Assembly: GCA_025399215.1 (NCBI GenBank)
Contig: MU621099.1
Location: 62,001 to 126,000, forward strand
DNA length: 64,000 bases
Source of the DNA: Globomyces pollinis-pini
Taxonomy: Eukaryota > Chytridiomycota > Chytridiomycetes > Rhizophydiales > Globomycetaceae
Reading direction: 5' to 3'
Shown here in pieces: positions 23,364 to 32,865 of the stretch (its first letter is position 1; the number at the start of each line of letters is the position of its first letter). The notes under the pieces are model-generated. The model had not been told where the DNA came from. It searched no databases and saw only the letters and a list, made by a program, of their open reading frames with translations. Position numbers and translations under genes: made by a program.

Positions 23364-25386
23364 TTAAAGGTCAGATACAAATAGCTGGTCGGTAGTTTCT
23401 CTCATTAATTCTAAAACATACTTGAAGTGAGTAAGGAAGAGATCTGCCTCCTTTTCAGTAATTGTATCCATATCATAACTAACGGCAAAGCTAAGAACAT
23501 CGGCGATCGAAATAACTGCAATGGAAAATAACGCTCTTGCTCCAACATAAGAGTTGTTTTGACAACCACAGAACCATTCAATGTCAGCCAAATTTGGTGT
23601 TTCTGGGTTCAAATTGGCACTTTTCCATGAGCCTAAATTGGCGACTTCGACTGAGTAGCTGCGTGTATATTCTTTCAAATCCACAGTTTTTTCCATGGTT
23701 TTCCATAATGTTGGCTTTCTATAAGTGTAATTCAACAATTTCATTCGCCTCATTGATCTCAAGAATTGCCCAGTGATTTGCTTTCGAACTGACTTTGCCC
23801 GATTCCATAACTCAGACTTGGCGTTAAATTTAAACTTTTCATCAGATATGGACCCTCCATAACCTCCAAACTCCATAATGGATGGGTCTGTTTCTTTATC
23901 AGCACCTTCAAGCAATTTTGAATCGGGAATTAAATGTCGCATTGAAGTTGTGCAAACCCATGATTGATATCCAGGCATTGGTTCGTTCATTTTTTCTGCA
24001 CGTGGTAGAAATACTTGACGAACAGCAGATATGGCTGCTACTATAACAACTGCTGATATAGTTGTTTTATGAAATCTTGTGTTTTTTAACATATCTTTTG
24101 AAAAGTTTTCGTCAAAACTAACCCATCGAACACCACTTTTTACAATAGGTTCCTGATCTTGGGTAATATTTGGGAGTTGATGAACCAATCTAATATCCTC
24201 TGGTGAATCACTGGCAGAGTCATTATTAGTAGATGACCGTTCAGAATCTAATGGTGATGCTAATGATGAAGAGCTAGAGATTGGTGATTGCAATTCTAGT
24301 GTTTCAGAATCTGATGGGAATGATAGTAAATCAAAGCTTGGTATATCTTGCGCCAAAGATGAATCTTCTTCAATAACAGGTGCAAGTCTCTTCAATTGTA
24401 ATGATTTTTGTTGCTGTTTTTTCAATTGTTGACCAATCATTTCCAAAGCGGCTAAAATGTTAATCTGAGTAAAATATACCTGGAACAACACCAAAAAAAT
24501 TTGAATAAATGTAATTATCCAGAATAGGAGGAGGTGCTTTTGTAATTGGAATATTTTGCAGATTTAGGGATTCAGCATTGAACGCATCAGAGGTTAATTT
24601 TGAAAAGAACAGTCTGGTAAACGAAAAAACAGAGAGACCATCACCCAAACAGTGGTGAAATGAGAATAGGATATGGAATGTCGGTAATTTTTCCACAGAA
24701 TTTTCTGATAATGTAATCCCATCTCCTCGAATTTCATTTGGGGCTACAATATCAACTTTCCAACACGGATACGTAGGATCTTTCATATTAAACCGATAAT
24801 TGATGGCTTTTTGAGCAACCTGCAATGGAGTTTTATCATCCACAAAAGTGGTAAAACTACTCTTAATCCGTAAATCAGCTGCTGTTTCCCCCATCGGTAC
24901 CAAAGTTTGGGATGCATAATCAACTGTGCAAGCTGTTCGAAACATTTCTGACGATGTCCATTTAACCAAGTCCAACAATCGATTTTCGGATAAATGTTTA
25001 GTGTCCTTGTGCAAAGCAACTTTAATGGCGACCAACAATACCACCTAAACAATTAGTTGTGCAACAAATTAATATGTAATATATCAAGGCTGAACTTAAA
25101 AGAATGCTAAAGGTCAATAAATACTTACTTGAGGAGAGTTTGAAGCGTTTGCATGAAAAAACCGCTCATTAATTGATAGACCATTATCAGGGAAGAGGGG
25201 ATATGGTTTAGAATGGATGCCAGCTACTGATTTGATCCAGTTTATCTTCTTCTTTGAAAGCCGTTTCTCCTTTTGCTTGGACGGCAGTTTAGGACTCCCT
25301 TCAACAGAGTCAGTTAATATATTATCTTCAGCCAATAAAGCATCAGTAGAATTGATCTTTGTATGTTCTTCTGGAACTACTGACAT
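23364..25386 (-). CDS. HHxxxDG-type acyltransferase, paralog B
   Basis: Second copy of the acyltransferase family. Catalytic FHHCLGDGLSVFSFTRLFF lies near 24640. Shared signatures: KKINWIKSVAGIHSKP, LSINERFFHANASNSPQV, SSMRHLIPDSKLLEGADKE, EFGGYGGSISDEKFKF, SYSVEVANLGSW. The linker between the lobes is about 95 residues and very Ser/Asp-rich (SPISSSSSLASPLDSERSS), unlike paralog A. Both family introns are kept at identical positions: the first is 85 nt here (about 25048-25132) instead of 28, the second 28 nt (about 24456-24483). The gene reads toward VPS10 (convergent, 106 bp apart) and its promoter lies in about 108 bp before the AGM1 3' end. Substrate unknown. Confidence 0.8.
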
Positions 25387-25494
25387 TGTTCGAAAAGGAA
25401 AGATGATTAAAACTCACTAAAAACTCATTTTTGCTGAACGTGAAACACATCGAAACAATATCGAGCACTGACTCCCTGAACAATATATTACGCG

Positions 25495-27484
25495 TTAGAG
25501 TAATTCTCCATCTGCTCCGACCTTCTTGAATTTGTCTGGTCGGTCTCCAACTCCGCCATACGAATCAAATACTATTCCACACACAATCTGTGAAAGTAAC
25601 TCTGTTTCTTCGCGTGTCTCGGCTTCGGCATAGACTCGAACTATATCTTCGGTTCCTGATGGTCGAACAAAGCATCTTCCTTTTTGGAATTTTTTGACTT
25701 GTTGAACTATCTTCTCTTGCAAGCCTTTTGGTTCAATCAATTCAGTATCCGCATTGATTGGTACAAATGCATTACGGTTGGCCACCTAAGTATCATTAAT
25801 TGAAACTCATCATACTTTGACTTTCTCTTGTCGACTAGGTAAGTCAGTATAAGCTTTATCCCATTCGGTGAATGATGTCTGAGTGCACATCAAGATCGCT
25901 TCAATCATCAACATATCAGACAATGCATCACCAACTGTTTGGTTGATCAAGTCAGAGAGTCCAACAAGTGTGTCTATGGCCTTTTGCTCTGTTGGATTGG
26001 CTCTAGGACTCAGTCACAAGTCACGTTACCCCTTGGCGGCTTTAAAGGCCGCAACAGCTTTGTCGCTGAAGAGAACAGTACCATGCCCATTAGCTTCGAA
26101 GTAAACCCCAACATCAAAATGGGCAGCTTCGTGATGAAGATGCTTTACTCCAGTAGGTGTGAACACAACAGGAACTTGCTACAAAATTAGCTTCAATCTC
26201 AAAACAAACCAAAATATCTTTAACATAGGAAGTGGAAGAACCATTTGCATAAGCTGTTTGTACTAAACCAACATGTAATGGTGATTTATCCAAATGAGTC
26301 AACTTGGCTTCCTTAATCTTGGCCATAATAAAACTGGCTGCTAAAGTAGCAATTTTGTCACCATCCAACAAACGGAAAACACCACCTGGAGGTATTATTG
26401 AAAGAAAAATACCATCTAAGTTTAATTTTTTCAATAATCAAACCATCAATAAAGTAAAACACAATTCGGTCTGCATCTCCATCCAAAGAACATGCACGCT
26501 CCAATGGTTTTAAAGTGGTGCCTTGTGGTGCAGATTGGTGCATCTTGACATAATCGGCTCCGCACTAAAAGTTTAGCACCCGTTCAAAACAAACATTTGC
26601 ATTTAATACTTTGGAGTTGTTTGTGTCATCATGTGTTATTTTGACATCGATGACACCCTTTCCAAGGGTGGTTAACAATTCACGTAATGCAATGGCACCA
26701 ATTCCATTAGCTGCATCCACAGAAATGGTTGGCAAAACTGCATGACCTCCCTACCAATTTTAATTTACCGTGTTGATTACCACCACAGCTTTGAATGCTT
26801 TTGCTAACTTTTGGTAGTACCCTTGTGCTGTAGGTTCTCCATAAGATTCTGGTGTGCCGGCAGTGTTCAAACAACGTGTGACATAATGGAGTTGGGGTGT
26901 TGTCATCAGCCCAAAATCCGTCAATTTCCCTCCCAACGCTTGGACACCATCAATCAATGAAGCCACTAATCGCACTCCGCTCGGACTGTTGTTTTAATAA
27001 AAGCTATCGTGCATACCGTGTATCACGAGCAACGACCACGTTGGCGGCAGATGAAGCGTCTATATTACACTCCTTGATAATTGTTTCTACAGCACTTTCC
27101 AATGCTTGAGGAGTTTCGCAATTAGCTAGGGTAATAGCATAAGCTTCCCATGATTGCTCCAACATTTCCCCTGTAACTAAGTAATCAAAACCGTACCTAA
27201 TGGTTCAACCAATTTAACACCATTATCCTAAAGTTATAAAAACTAGATAATTACACAATCAGCGTTATGAGAAGCGGTAACCATGACACCAATAACTTTA
27301 CCCTTATGGAATTTCGATCTGAGCACGGCCAATAAACCAACAGAGAACATGATAGAGTCCAACAAATCGGATCTAACAAAAATCAACCATAGGTTCTAAT
27401 ATACTTCATTCTAAATCCAGCAGTTCCATAGGTGAAATGACCAGCAGGTTTTGGATGCTTAACGGCTAGTGATGCGATTGACAT
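25495..27484 (-). CDS. PCM1: Phosphoacetylglucosamine mutase (AGM1/PCM1)
   Basis: Interconverts GlcNAc-6-P and GlcNAc-1-P on the way to UDP-GlcNAc, the donor for chitin, N-glycans and GPI anchors. Visible motifs: N-terminal [12 protein letters not shown]; the phosphoserine loop VMVTASHN (Ser carries the phosphate) at about 27270; the metal-binding loop [13 protein letters not shown] at about 26480; and the C-terminal phosphate-binding loop [20 protein letters not shown] at about 25625-25685. The start codon is at 27484 ([15 protein letters not shown]). The gene is broken by about ten mini-introns, for example 26 nt within LVEPLG-GEML and 27 nt after ASHNADC. It diverges from the dephospho-CoA kinase with only 37 bp between start codons. 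Confidence 0.9.
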
Positions 27485-27521
27485 TTTGATAGAAACTCCG
27501 TTTTGCGTTTTTTACGAAATT
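27485..27521. promoter_or_regulatory. 37-bp divergent intergenic region between AGM1 and CoA kinase
   Basis: The two ATGs (27484 minus, 27522 plus) are separated by 37 bp, so both 5' UTRs and the core promoters must be extremely short or overlap the opposite gene. The spacer contains TTTTGCGTTTTTTACG; no TATA box is seen. Confidence 0.6.
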
Positions 27522-28510
27522 ATGAAAATTGTAGGATTAACGGGAGGTATATCAACTGGAAAATCAACTGTATCGCATTTCTTGAAAACTTCAAAGGTGC
27601 CGTTGTTGGATGCTGACTTGATTGCCAGAGATATTGTTGTTCCAGGTATTTGATTTGTCTTGATGTTAATTATAAGGTTTTTGAACTCTCTTTATCTTAC
27701 TTTTAAAGGTATTCGGCATATCTAGGTTTGATTCAATTAGGTATTGGAGTGAACTCGTTGATTAGTGTTTTTAGGTCAAGCGGCTTATCATTTGATTTTG
27801 GATCATTTTGGACACGATATTTTGGATTCTAGTTCAAATATTGATAGAACAAGACTGGGAAATATTATCTTCAGTAACGCAGAGGAAAGAAGTGTTTTGA
27901 ATGATATCACACATCCAAGAATTCGATTAGAATTACTAAAACAGGTGTTGTTCACCTTCTTGACACTCAATAAAATGGTGGTTTTAGATACCCCACTATT
28001 GTTTGAGGCTGGATTTTATCGTTGGGTACATTCTACAGTGGTTGTCTATTGGTAATCAACATAAAGTTTTATTAATTGTTAATTAGTCCTGCTCCATTAC
28101 AGCAAGAGCGTTTAATGGCTCGAGATGGTATCAGTGCAGAACAAGCTAGAACTAAAATGGATTCACAGATGAATATTGAACAGAAAAAGGTGAGATTAGT
28201 GACTAACAGGTAGAGTTTAGCTCAACACGTAATTGACAATTCCACCTCTATGGCTTCAACTAGACGCCAAACAGATAGTTTAATACTTCAGTTACAGCCT
28301 TCTATGTTAAGCACTGTATTGATGTGGATGGTATTTTTCTGGCCCGCATTATGGTTATATGCGTTTTTGACACTCTACACTAAAATTGACTTCATGCGAC
28401 ATGTGGGAGTCTTTAGTCATCGCCCTATTCCACAGGTTATTCGCACTCGGGAACATGCAGGTATTCCAAATGCTGCTCCTGCAGCAGGACCATTACATGT
28501 GGTTGATTAA
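27522..28510 (+). CDS. CAB5: Dephospho-CoA kinase with C-terminal membrane segment
   Basis: Catalyses the last step of coenzyme A synthesis, ATP-dependent phosphorylation of dephospho-CoA. N-terminal P-loop MKIVGLTGGISTGKST, then LLDADLIARDIVVPG, ITHPRIRLELLKQ, VVLDTPLLFEAGFYRW, VHSTVVVYW, LMARDGISAEQARTKMDSQM and the C-terminal kinase element HVIDNSTSMASTRRQ. A hydrophobic span (VLMWMVFFWPALWLYAFLTL) follows at about 28318-28377 and suggests membrane anchoring, then a tail of about 45 residues ending at 28510. The segment joining VVPG to QAAYHLILDHFG is not one intron but reads as four contiguous mini-introns (27646-27774). Further introns at about 28052 and 28190. Confidence 0.88.
27646..27774 (+). 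other. Array of four head-to-tail mini-introns in the CoA kinase gene
   Basis: Four contiguous GT...AG units: 27646-27676 (31 nt), 27677-27708 (32), 27709-27740 (32) and 27741-27774 (34), with no base between them. The flanking exons join as P-G-Q-A-A-Y in the correct frame (G codon split 1+2). Each unit has the size of a normal single intron in this genome. Confidence 0.75.
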
Positions 28511-28637
28511 TGACTTTTCTACCAGCAATAAATGACCTCATAAGCTTTTCAAATTCAAAAAACTTTTGATTCTTCGTTTCTAATATGGATCTTGATAAGT
28601 ACCTGTGTAAATACATATAATCCTTTATTAAATGACA
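28511..28637. terminator. Convergent 3' region between CoA kinase and NDUFAF3
   Basis: A 127-bp AT-rich spacer between converging stop codons. It contains AATAAA on the top strand (about 28528) that could serve as the polyadenylation signal of the CoA kinase. Confidence 0.4.
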
Positions 28638-29329
28638 TCAATTGCTGGAAGTATATACTTCAACCAGCAGTTTACCAGATCTGGCACTGGTTGGGAAAGG
28701 TGGAAGTAAAGCTAAAGATACGTTTCGACCTTCTTGGGATAATATTTTAAAAGTAGTTGCAGCTTGTTGCTAATAAATAAGTTAAAACAAAGAGATTACT
28801 GAACTATAGATTTCCACCTGAATTCCCAAATTATTCAAGTATTTCATAAGTGTAGGTGGAAACTGAGAGAGTATTGAACCACAACCTAAAACTAATATTT
28901 CAGGTTTTGGTTCAATGATTTCAAACACTTTAAACATTGCTGTTGACCACCCATAAAAAGGAGATTCTGTATCTGTCCAAGCACCTTTATATAAGTGATT
29001 CAAGTTACAGTACCTTTTTCTAAAGGTTCAACATCACCAGTAGGACCACCAACCCCATATTGAGGAACATCCCACAACAAAACGGTAGAATTTAAAACGA
29101 TCAAAGGACCTTTTACTTTCATATCTTCTAATTGAAAACCAGTATCAGAAACCGACATAATTTTTTGAATTCCATCATCTGCCAAGTCGACTGAATTCGT
29201 TTTAAACTTTGGTTTAGAAGTAGAATCTTCTTGAATGTTAGATTTGAGAATGACTGAAGTATTGAAGAGCCTAGGTCTCGAGTATCTCAGAGATTGTGTG
29301 GTTGTTCTAGCGATGGAAATGAAACTCAT
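28638..29329 (-). CDS. NDUFAF3: NDUFAF3-like complex I assembly factor (DUF498 family)
   Basis: Mitochondrial factor needed for assembly of respiratory complex I. Start MSFISIARTTTQSLRYSRPR at 29329 gives a convincing mitochondrial presequence; the frame is open upstream to 29440 but that start looks less natural. Family features: GFQLEDMKVKGPLIVLNSTV and LLWDVP, FEIIEPKPEILVLGCGS, LMKYLNNLGIQVEIYSS, then after a 30-nt intron (about 28762-28791) ATTFKILSQEGRNVSLALLP, ending at 28638. A plus-strand open frame at 28670-28773 is the shadow of this last exon. Its presence suggests the organism keeps complex I, which argues against lineages that lost it. Confidence 0.8.
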
Positions 29330-29689
29330 TGAAAAAAAGGAGAAATTCAAAGGGTTTATAGAGAATGTATTGATAGAGAATGTATTGAGGAATGTAAACA
29401 GAGTTGTAACCTTCCAATGGTTTAATAAATTAATTATCATATCAATTAGTAATACAAGTAGAAATATTCAACCAAACAACACACAATCAAGTAACATTAC
29501 TGCTTCTAGTACTTCATAAAGCACAAGTATCCTTAATCATCCAACGTGACACTCTACAATAACATTTTTTCTATAAGCATCCAGTGGTACCTGGTGGCTG
29601 GTGGGTGGGTGTGTTTGTGCCTCTGCATTGATGAGCCAAAGAGCGTCTCTTGCCTATTTATACCCGTTACTCTAAATCATTATTCTTAT

Positions 29690-31315
29690 ATGGATACTTT
29701 CAAGCTCAAAAAACGCGCTAAACTGTCGATTGTAATTCCCCTACGGCAAGACTCTCCCGCTACTCCCTCTCCTATATCTCCTGCTTCAACTCCCACTTCC
29801 ACATACGCTCTACCTGATTCACCAACTTCCCCATCTCAGTTTTCCCTCTTCTTGAATCGATTCAGGCGTTCTTCTTTCCCCTCAAATCACGACTCTTCTA
29901 ATGGTTCAAGGTTGTGGATGTCATTGTACAACGATCATACTTACTCTATTCCTGTCAAGAAATTCGTCACATCCTTGTGTGATTCATTTGGAAGTAATAT
30001 GAACATTGACCAATATGCTCTCGCTCAATATCTCAATGCAAAAGAAATCACACCTACTATCATCAATCAAACTATCTTCAAATCTTTTATTGATAAAAGG
30101 TCAGAAAAAACGAAGGAAGACAGACTATTGTTTGATTCAGATTATGAATTGTCGAGTTCTGCAATCTGTCATTTGATTGACTTTATGAGTCCATTCGACA
30201 TGTACAAATCAGAAAACAAAGTGACACTTGGTCATATGTATTATACTGGAACAGCAATACCCAAAGATGTAAATAAAGCATTCAAACTATTTCAAGAAGC
30301 GTCCAGAGACACCAATAACACAAAAGCAATTACATACCTTGGTGTATGTCACTTGCATGGCATTGGAACCTTAATTAACGAAAAATTAGCTTTTCAATGT
30401 TTCTATTCAGCAGCTGAAAAAGAATACCCTTTGGCACAACTTTACTTGGCCAGACTTTATCGATATGGTATTGGCACCAAAATTGATTTCAAACTAACCG
30501 TTGAATGGTTAATGAAAGCAGCAGATAGCCATTCTTTAGCACAAGTAGAACTGGCAGATCTATATCGAACTGGACAGTGTAATGTACCAAAAGATCCAGA
30601 ATTGGCCTTCCAATTATACTCAATTGCTGCTTCAGATGGAGTGACTATCGCACAATATAACCTTGGACAATACTATTTCAAAGGAAAAATTGTAAAACGG
30701 AATGATACAATGGCATTCTTATGGTTTGAAAAAGCAGCAAATGACCATTTTGCTGAAGCTCAAGCTAAACTAGGATATATGTACGAATATGGTCTCGGTT
30801 GTGACGTAGATTTGAATGCTGCACGCTTTTATTACCAATCTGCAGCTAACCAAGGTGTTGCCTCTGCCCAAAACAATCTAGGATTTCTCTACCGATATGG
30901 AAAAGGAGTTGATGTAGATTTCCCCAAATCATTCCAACTGTTTAGTCAAGCAGCTAAAAAGGGTGATGTACTAGCACAAAACCATTTAGGACAATGTTAT
31001 GAAAATGGAGTTGGATGTGATGTCAATTTGGAAATCGCTGTTTACTGGTACCACCTAGCATCTGAAAAAGGACTTTCAGCTGCTCAAAATAATCTAGCAC
31101 TATGCAATGAACTCGGTAAAGGAATGGTTGCAAATGAATTGGAAGCTATTCGACTATACACTTTGGCTGCTAATCAAGGAAATGTATCTGCCGCTTTTAA
31201 TCTGGCTGAATATTTTGAAACTAAACGGAAAGATTTGAACTTGGCTAGAGTTTGGTATAGCAGAGCTGCTGAATTGGGTGATCTGGAATCCAAAACTAAA
31301 TTGGACCAAATGTAA
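29690..31315 (+). CDS. Sel1-like repeat protein
   Basis: Single-exon gene, rare in this window. After a Ser/Pro/Thr-rich N-terminus (about residues 15-65: SPATPSPISPASTPTSTYAL) and a non-repeat domain, about ten Sel1-like TPR-type repeats run from about residue 180 to the end, with the typical pattern A-x2-LG-x2-Y-x2-G-x-G (for example AQAKLGYMYEYGLGCDVDLN, AQNNLGFLYRYGKGVDVDFP, AQNHLGQCYENGVGCDVNLE). Such proteins act as scaffolds, for example yeast Skt5/Chs4 that activates chitin synthase III or Hrd3/Sel1 in ERAD; there is no transmembrane segment and no C-terminal prenylation box, so neither can be assigned. The in-frame region upstream of ATG 29690 lacks an ATG. A TATTTATA element sits about 35 bp before the start. 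Confidence 0.85.
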   Translation: MDTFKLKKRAKLSIVIPLRQDSPATPSPISPASTPTSTYALPDSPTSPSQFSLFLNRFRRSSFPSNHDSSNGSRLWMSLYNDHTYSIPVKKFVTSLCDSFGSNMNIDQYALAQYLNAKEITPTIINQTIFKSFIDKRSEKTKEDRLLFDSDYELSSSAICHLIDFMSPFDMYKSENKVTLGHMYYTGTAIPKDVNKAFKLFQEASRDTNNTKAITYLGVCHLHGIGTLINEKLAFQCFYSAAEKEYPLAQLYLARLYRYGIGTKIDFKLTVEWLMKAADSHSLAQVELADLYRTGQCNVPKDPELAFQLYSIAASDGVTIAQYNLGQYYFKGKIVKRNDTMAFLWFEKAANDHFAEAQAKLGYMYEYGLGCDVDLNAARFYYQSAANQGVASAQNNLGFLYRYGKGVDVDFPKSFQLFSQAAKKGDVLAQNHLGQCYENGVGCDVNLEIAVYWYHLASEKGLSAAQNNLALCNELGKGMVANELEAIRLYTLAANQGNVSAAFNLAEYFETKRKDLNLARVWYSRAAELGDLESKTKLDQM

Positions 31316-31335
31316 ATTTAAAACCTCTTGTCGCT

Positions 31336-31375
31336 TTGAACCTCATGTAAAAATATTGAACCTCATGTAAAATTA
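31336..31375 (+). repeat. Two-copy 20-bp direct repeat in 3' spacer
   Basis: The string TTGAACCTCATGTAAAA occurs at 31336 and 31356, a 20-bp period, just after the Sel1 gene stop. It is probably a local slippage duplication in the 3' UTR. Confidence 0.8.
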
Positions 31376-31460
31376 TACAAACTGTAAATAAATATGTGTG
31401 ATTATAATCAGATCTAGTGATTTAATTGTGAATATGTATATTACAAGTATCTATGTTGGC

Positions 31461-32841
31461 TTATTTGGAATAAATCAAAAAATGGTCCCAACCACACGCA
31501 AAAGCATTCAAATTTGGGTAATGTCCAACAAGAACCGCATCAGTACTGGTCATAGTATCAACAAGAGTTCTTGGATCTTGTGAGTCATCCGCTTTGCTCT
31601 CAATGAAAGATTTGTAGAACCAATTGCCAGCAGGTGCAGGTGGAACAGGTGGTATAGCCGTGAATGTGAATATATCATTATTTGAAATTAATATAGCTGA
31701 ATTCCGCCCAAATTTCATTTCTTGTATTGGTCCATCAATCCCTTGTGGTGATTTAAATTGTTCCAATGATGCATTCAACTTTCCCAAGGCGTTAATCGAT
31801 ATTTTACCATCACCTAATAATTATGGTTGATCGGTTTACCATCTAACACCAGCAAATGATTATCACACAGCGCAATTTGTTTCAAATTGGAGTTGTTGGT
31901 ATGATTGTATTGAATAGGTAAATTAAATTCTTCTGTCGTTTTTAATTGTTCGTTGTAATGAGGACAGTATGGATAATAGGCAGGATCATAATCACCCTCC
32001 TCTAATACCATCAAAGTCGGTTGAGTTTGATCAATTGAAATTCCATAGATTGCTATTGAGTTGTTTGCTATATCAATTGATATAATTTCATTCCATTTTA
32101 AAATAGAATTCGACGACTTCAATGGAATCGGTAGTAGAGACTTTTTGTTGGCGAAAAATCCCCAAATTTGGATATGTTTGATTCCATTCTGTTCAATAAT
32201 CGCATAAGATGTATTTCCTTTGGCACCAATATCAATGACTTTATGTTCTTTTAAAGTAGGAATGGGATGTAACTCTGAATCATATAATTCTCCATTGCGG
32301 CCCAACAATCCAGCTCCCCTACATGATATTACTATCATCGATGGTATTACCAGCTATAAACAACTCCATCTTCAGTCAATGCCAGAGTATGAAAATCACC
32401 AGTTGATACTTTAGTGAATGAGACATTTTCCACATTGAATGAGAGTAGTTCTGGGGTTTCATAGAATTCAGAATCATCTTCACCAATACCAAAAACAGTT
32501 AATGCTCCTCCTTTGAGCTCCGGTACATATCCTGATAAGATTAATACTACAGATATCTTCACCAGCCTGACCATAATAATTTGAACCCCAAGACATCAAC
32601 GCTCCTTTCCCTAATCTATCAACCAATGCTACCGAATGCGTCACTCCTGCACTTAATTGTATTACTAACATGAACGTATTTGGTTTGATTCACCTTTTTC
32701 TGATTGTAGTTTCAACACTGGAACTGGTTTTGATAATAGATGTGATGCAGGACCAATACCCATCTGACAATGAAGGTTATTACCCCATGCTAATGTACTA
32801 CCCAGTCGTTTGATCGTTTTTATCGGTCTAATGAATGTCAT
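31461..32841 (-). CDS. RCC1-repeat protein (ATS1/alpha-tubulin suppressor-like)
   Basis: A predicted RCC1-type beta-propeller. Repeat strands include STLAWGNNLHCQMGIGPASH, LSAGVTHSVALVDRLGKGAL, LMSWGSNYYGQAGED, KVSTGDFHTLALTEDGVVYS, SCRGAGLLGRNGELY and the terminal HYPNLNAFACGWDHFLIY. Members range from the Ran GEF RCC1 to mitochondrial RCC1L and yeast Ats1; the divergent middle (about 31810-32340) does not let me choose. Introns of about 25-35 nt are at about 32348, 32545, 32670 and 31800. The start at 32841 (MTFIRPIKTIKRLGSTLAWG) lies only 24 bp after the stop of acyltransferase paralog C on the same strand. Confidence 0.75.
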
Positions 32842-32865
32842 GATTTAAAAAAAAATAAACAAATT

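Noticed and set aside
28670..28773. Plus-strand small ORF ending in a Cys-Cys (prenylation-like) terminus
   Set aside because: It is antisense to the last exon of NDUFAF3, whose coding strand gives clear homology.
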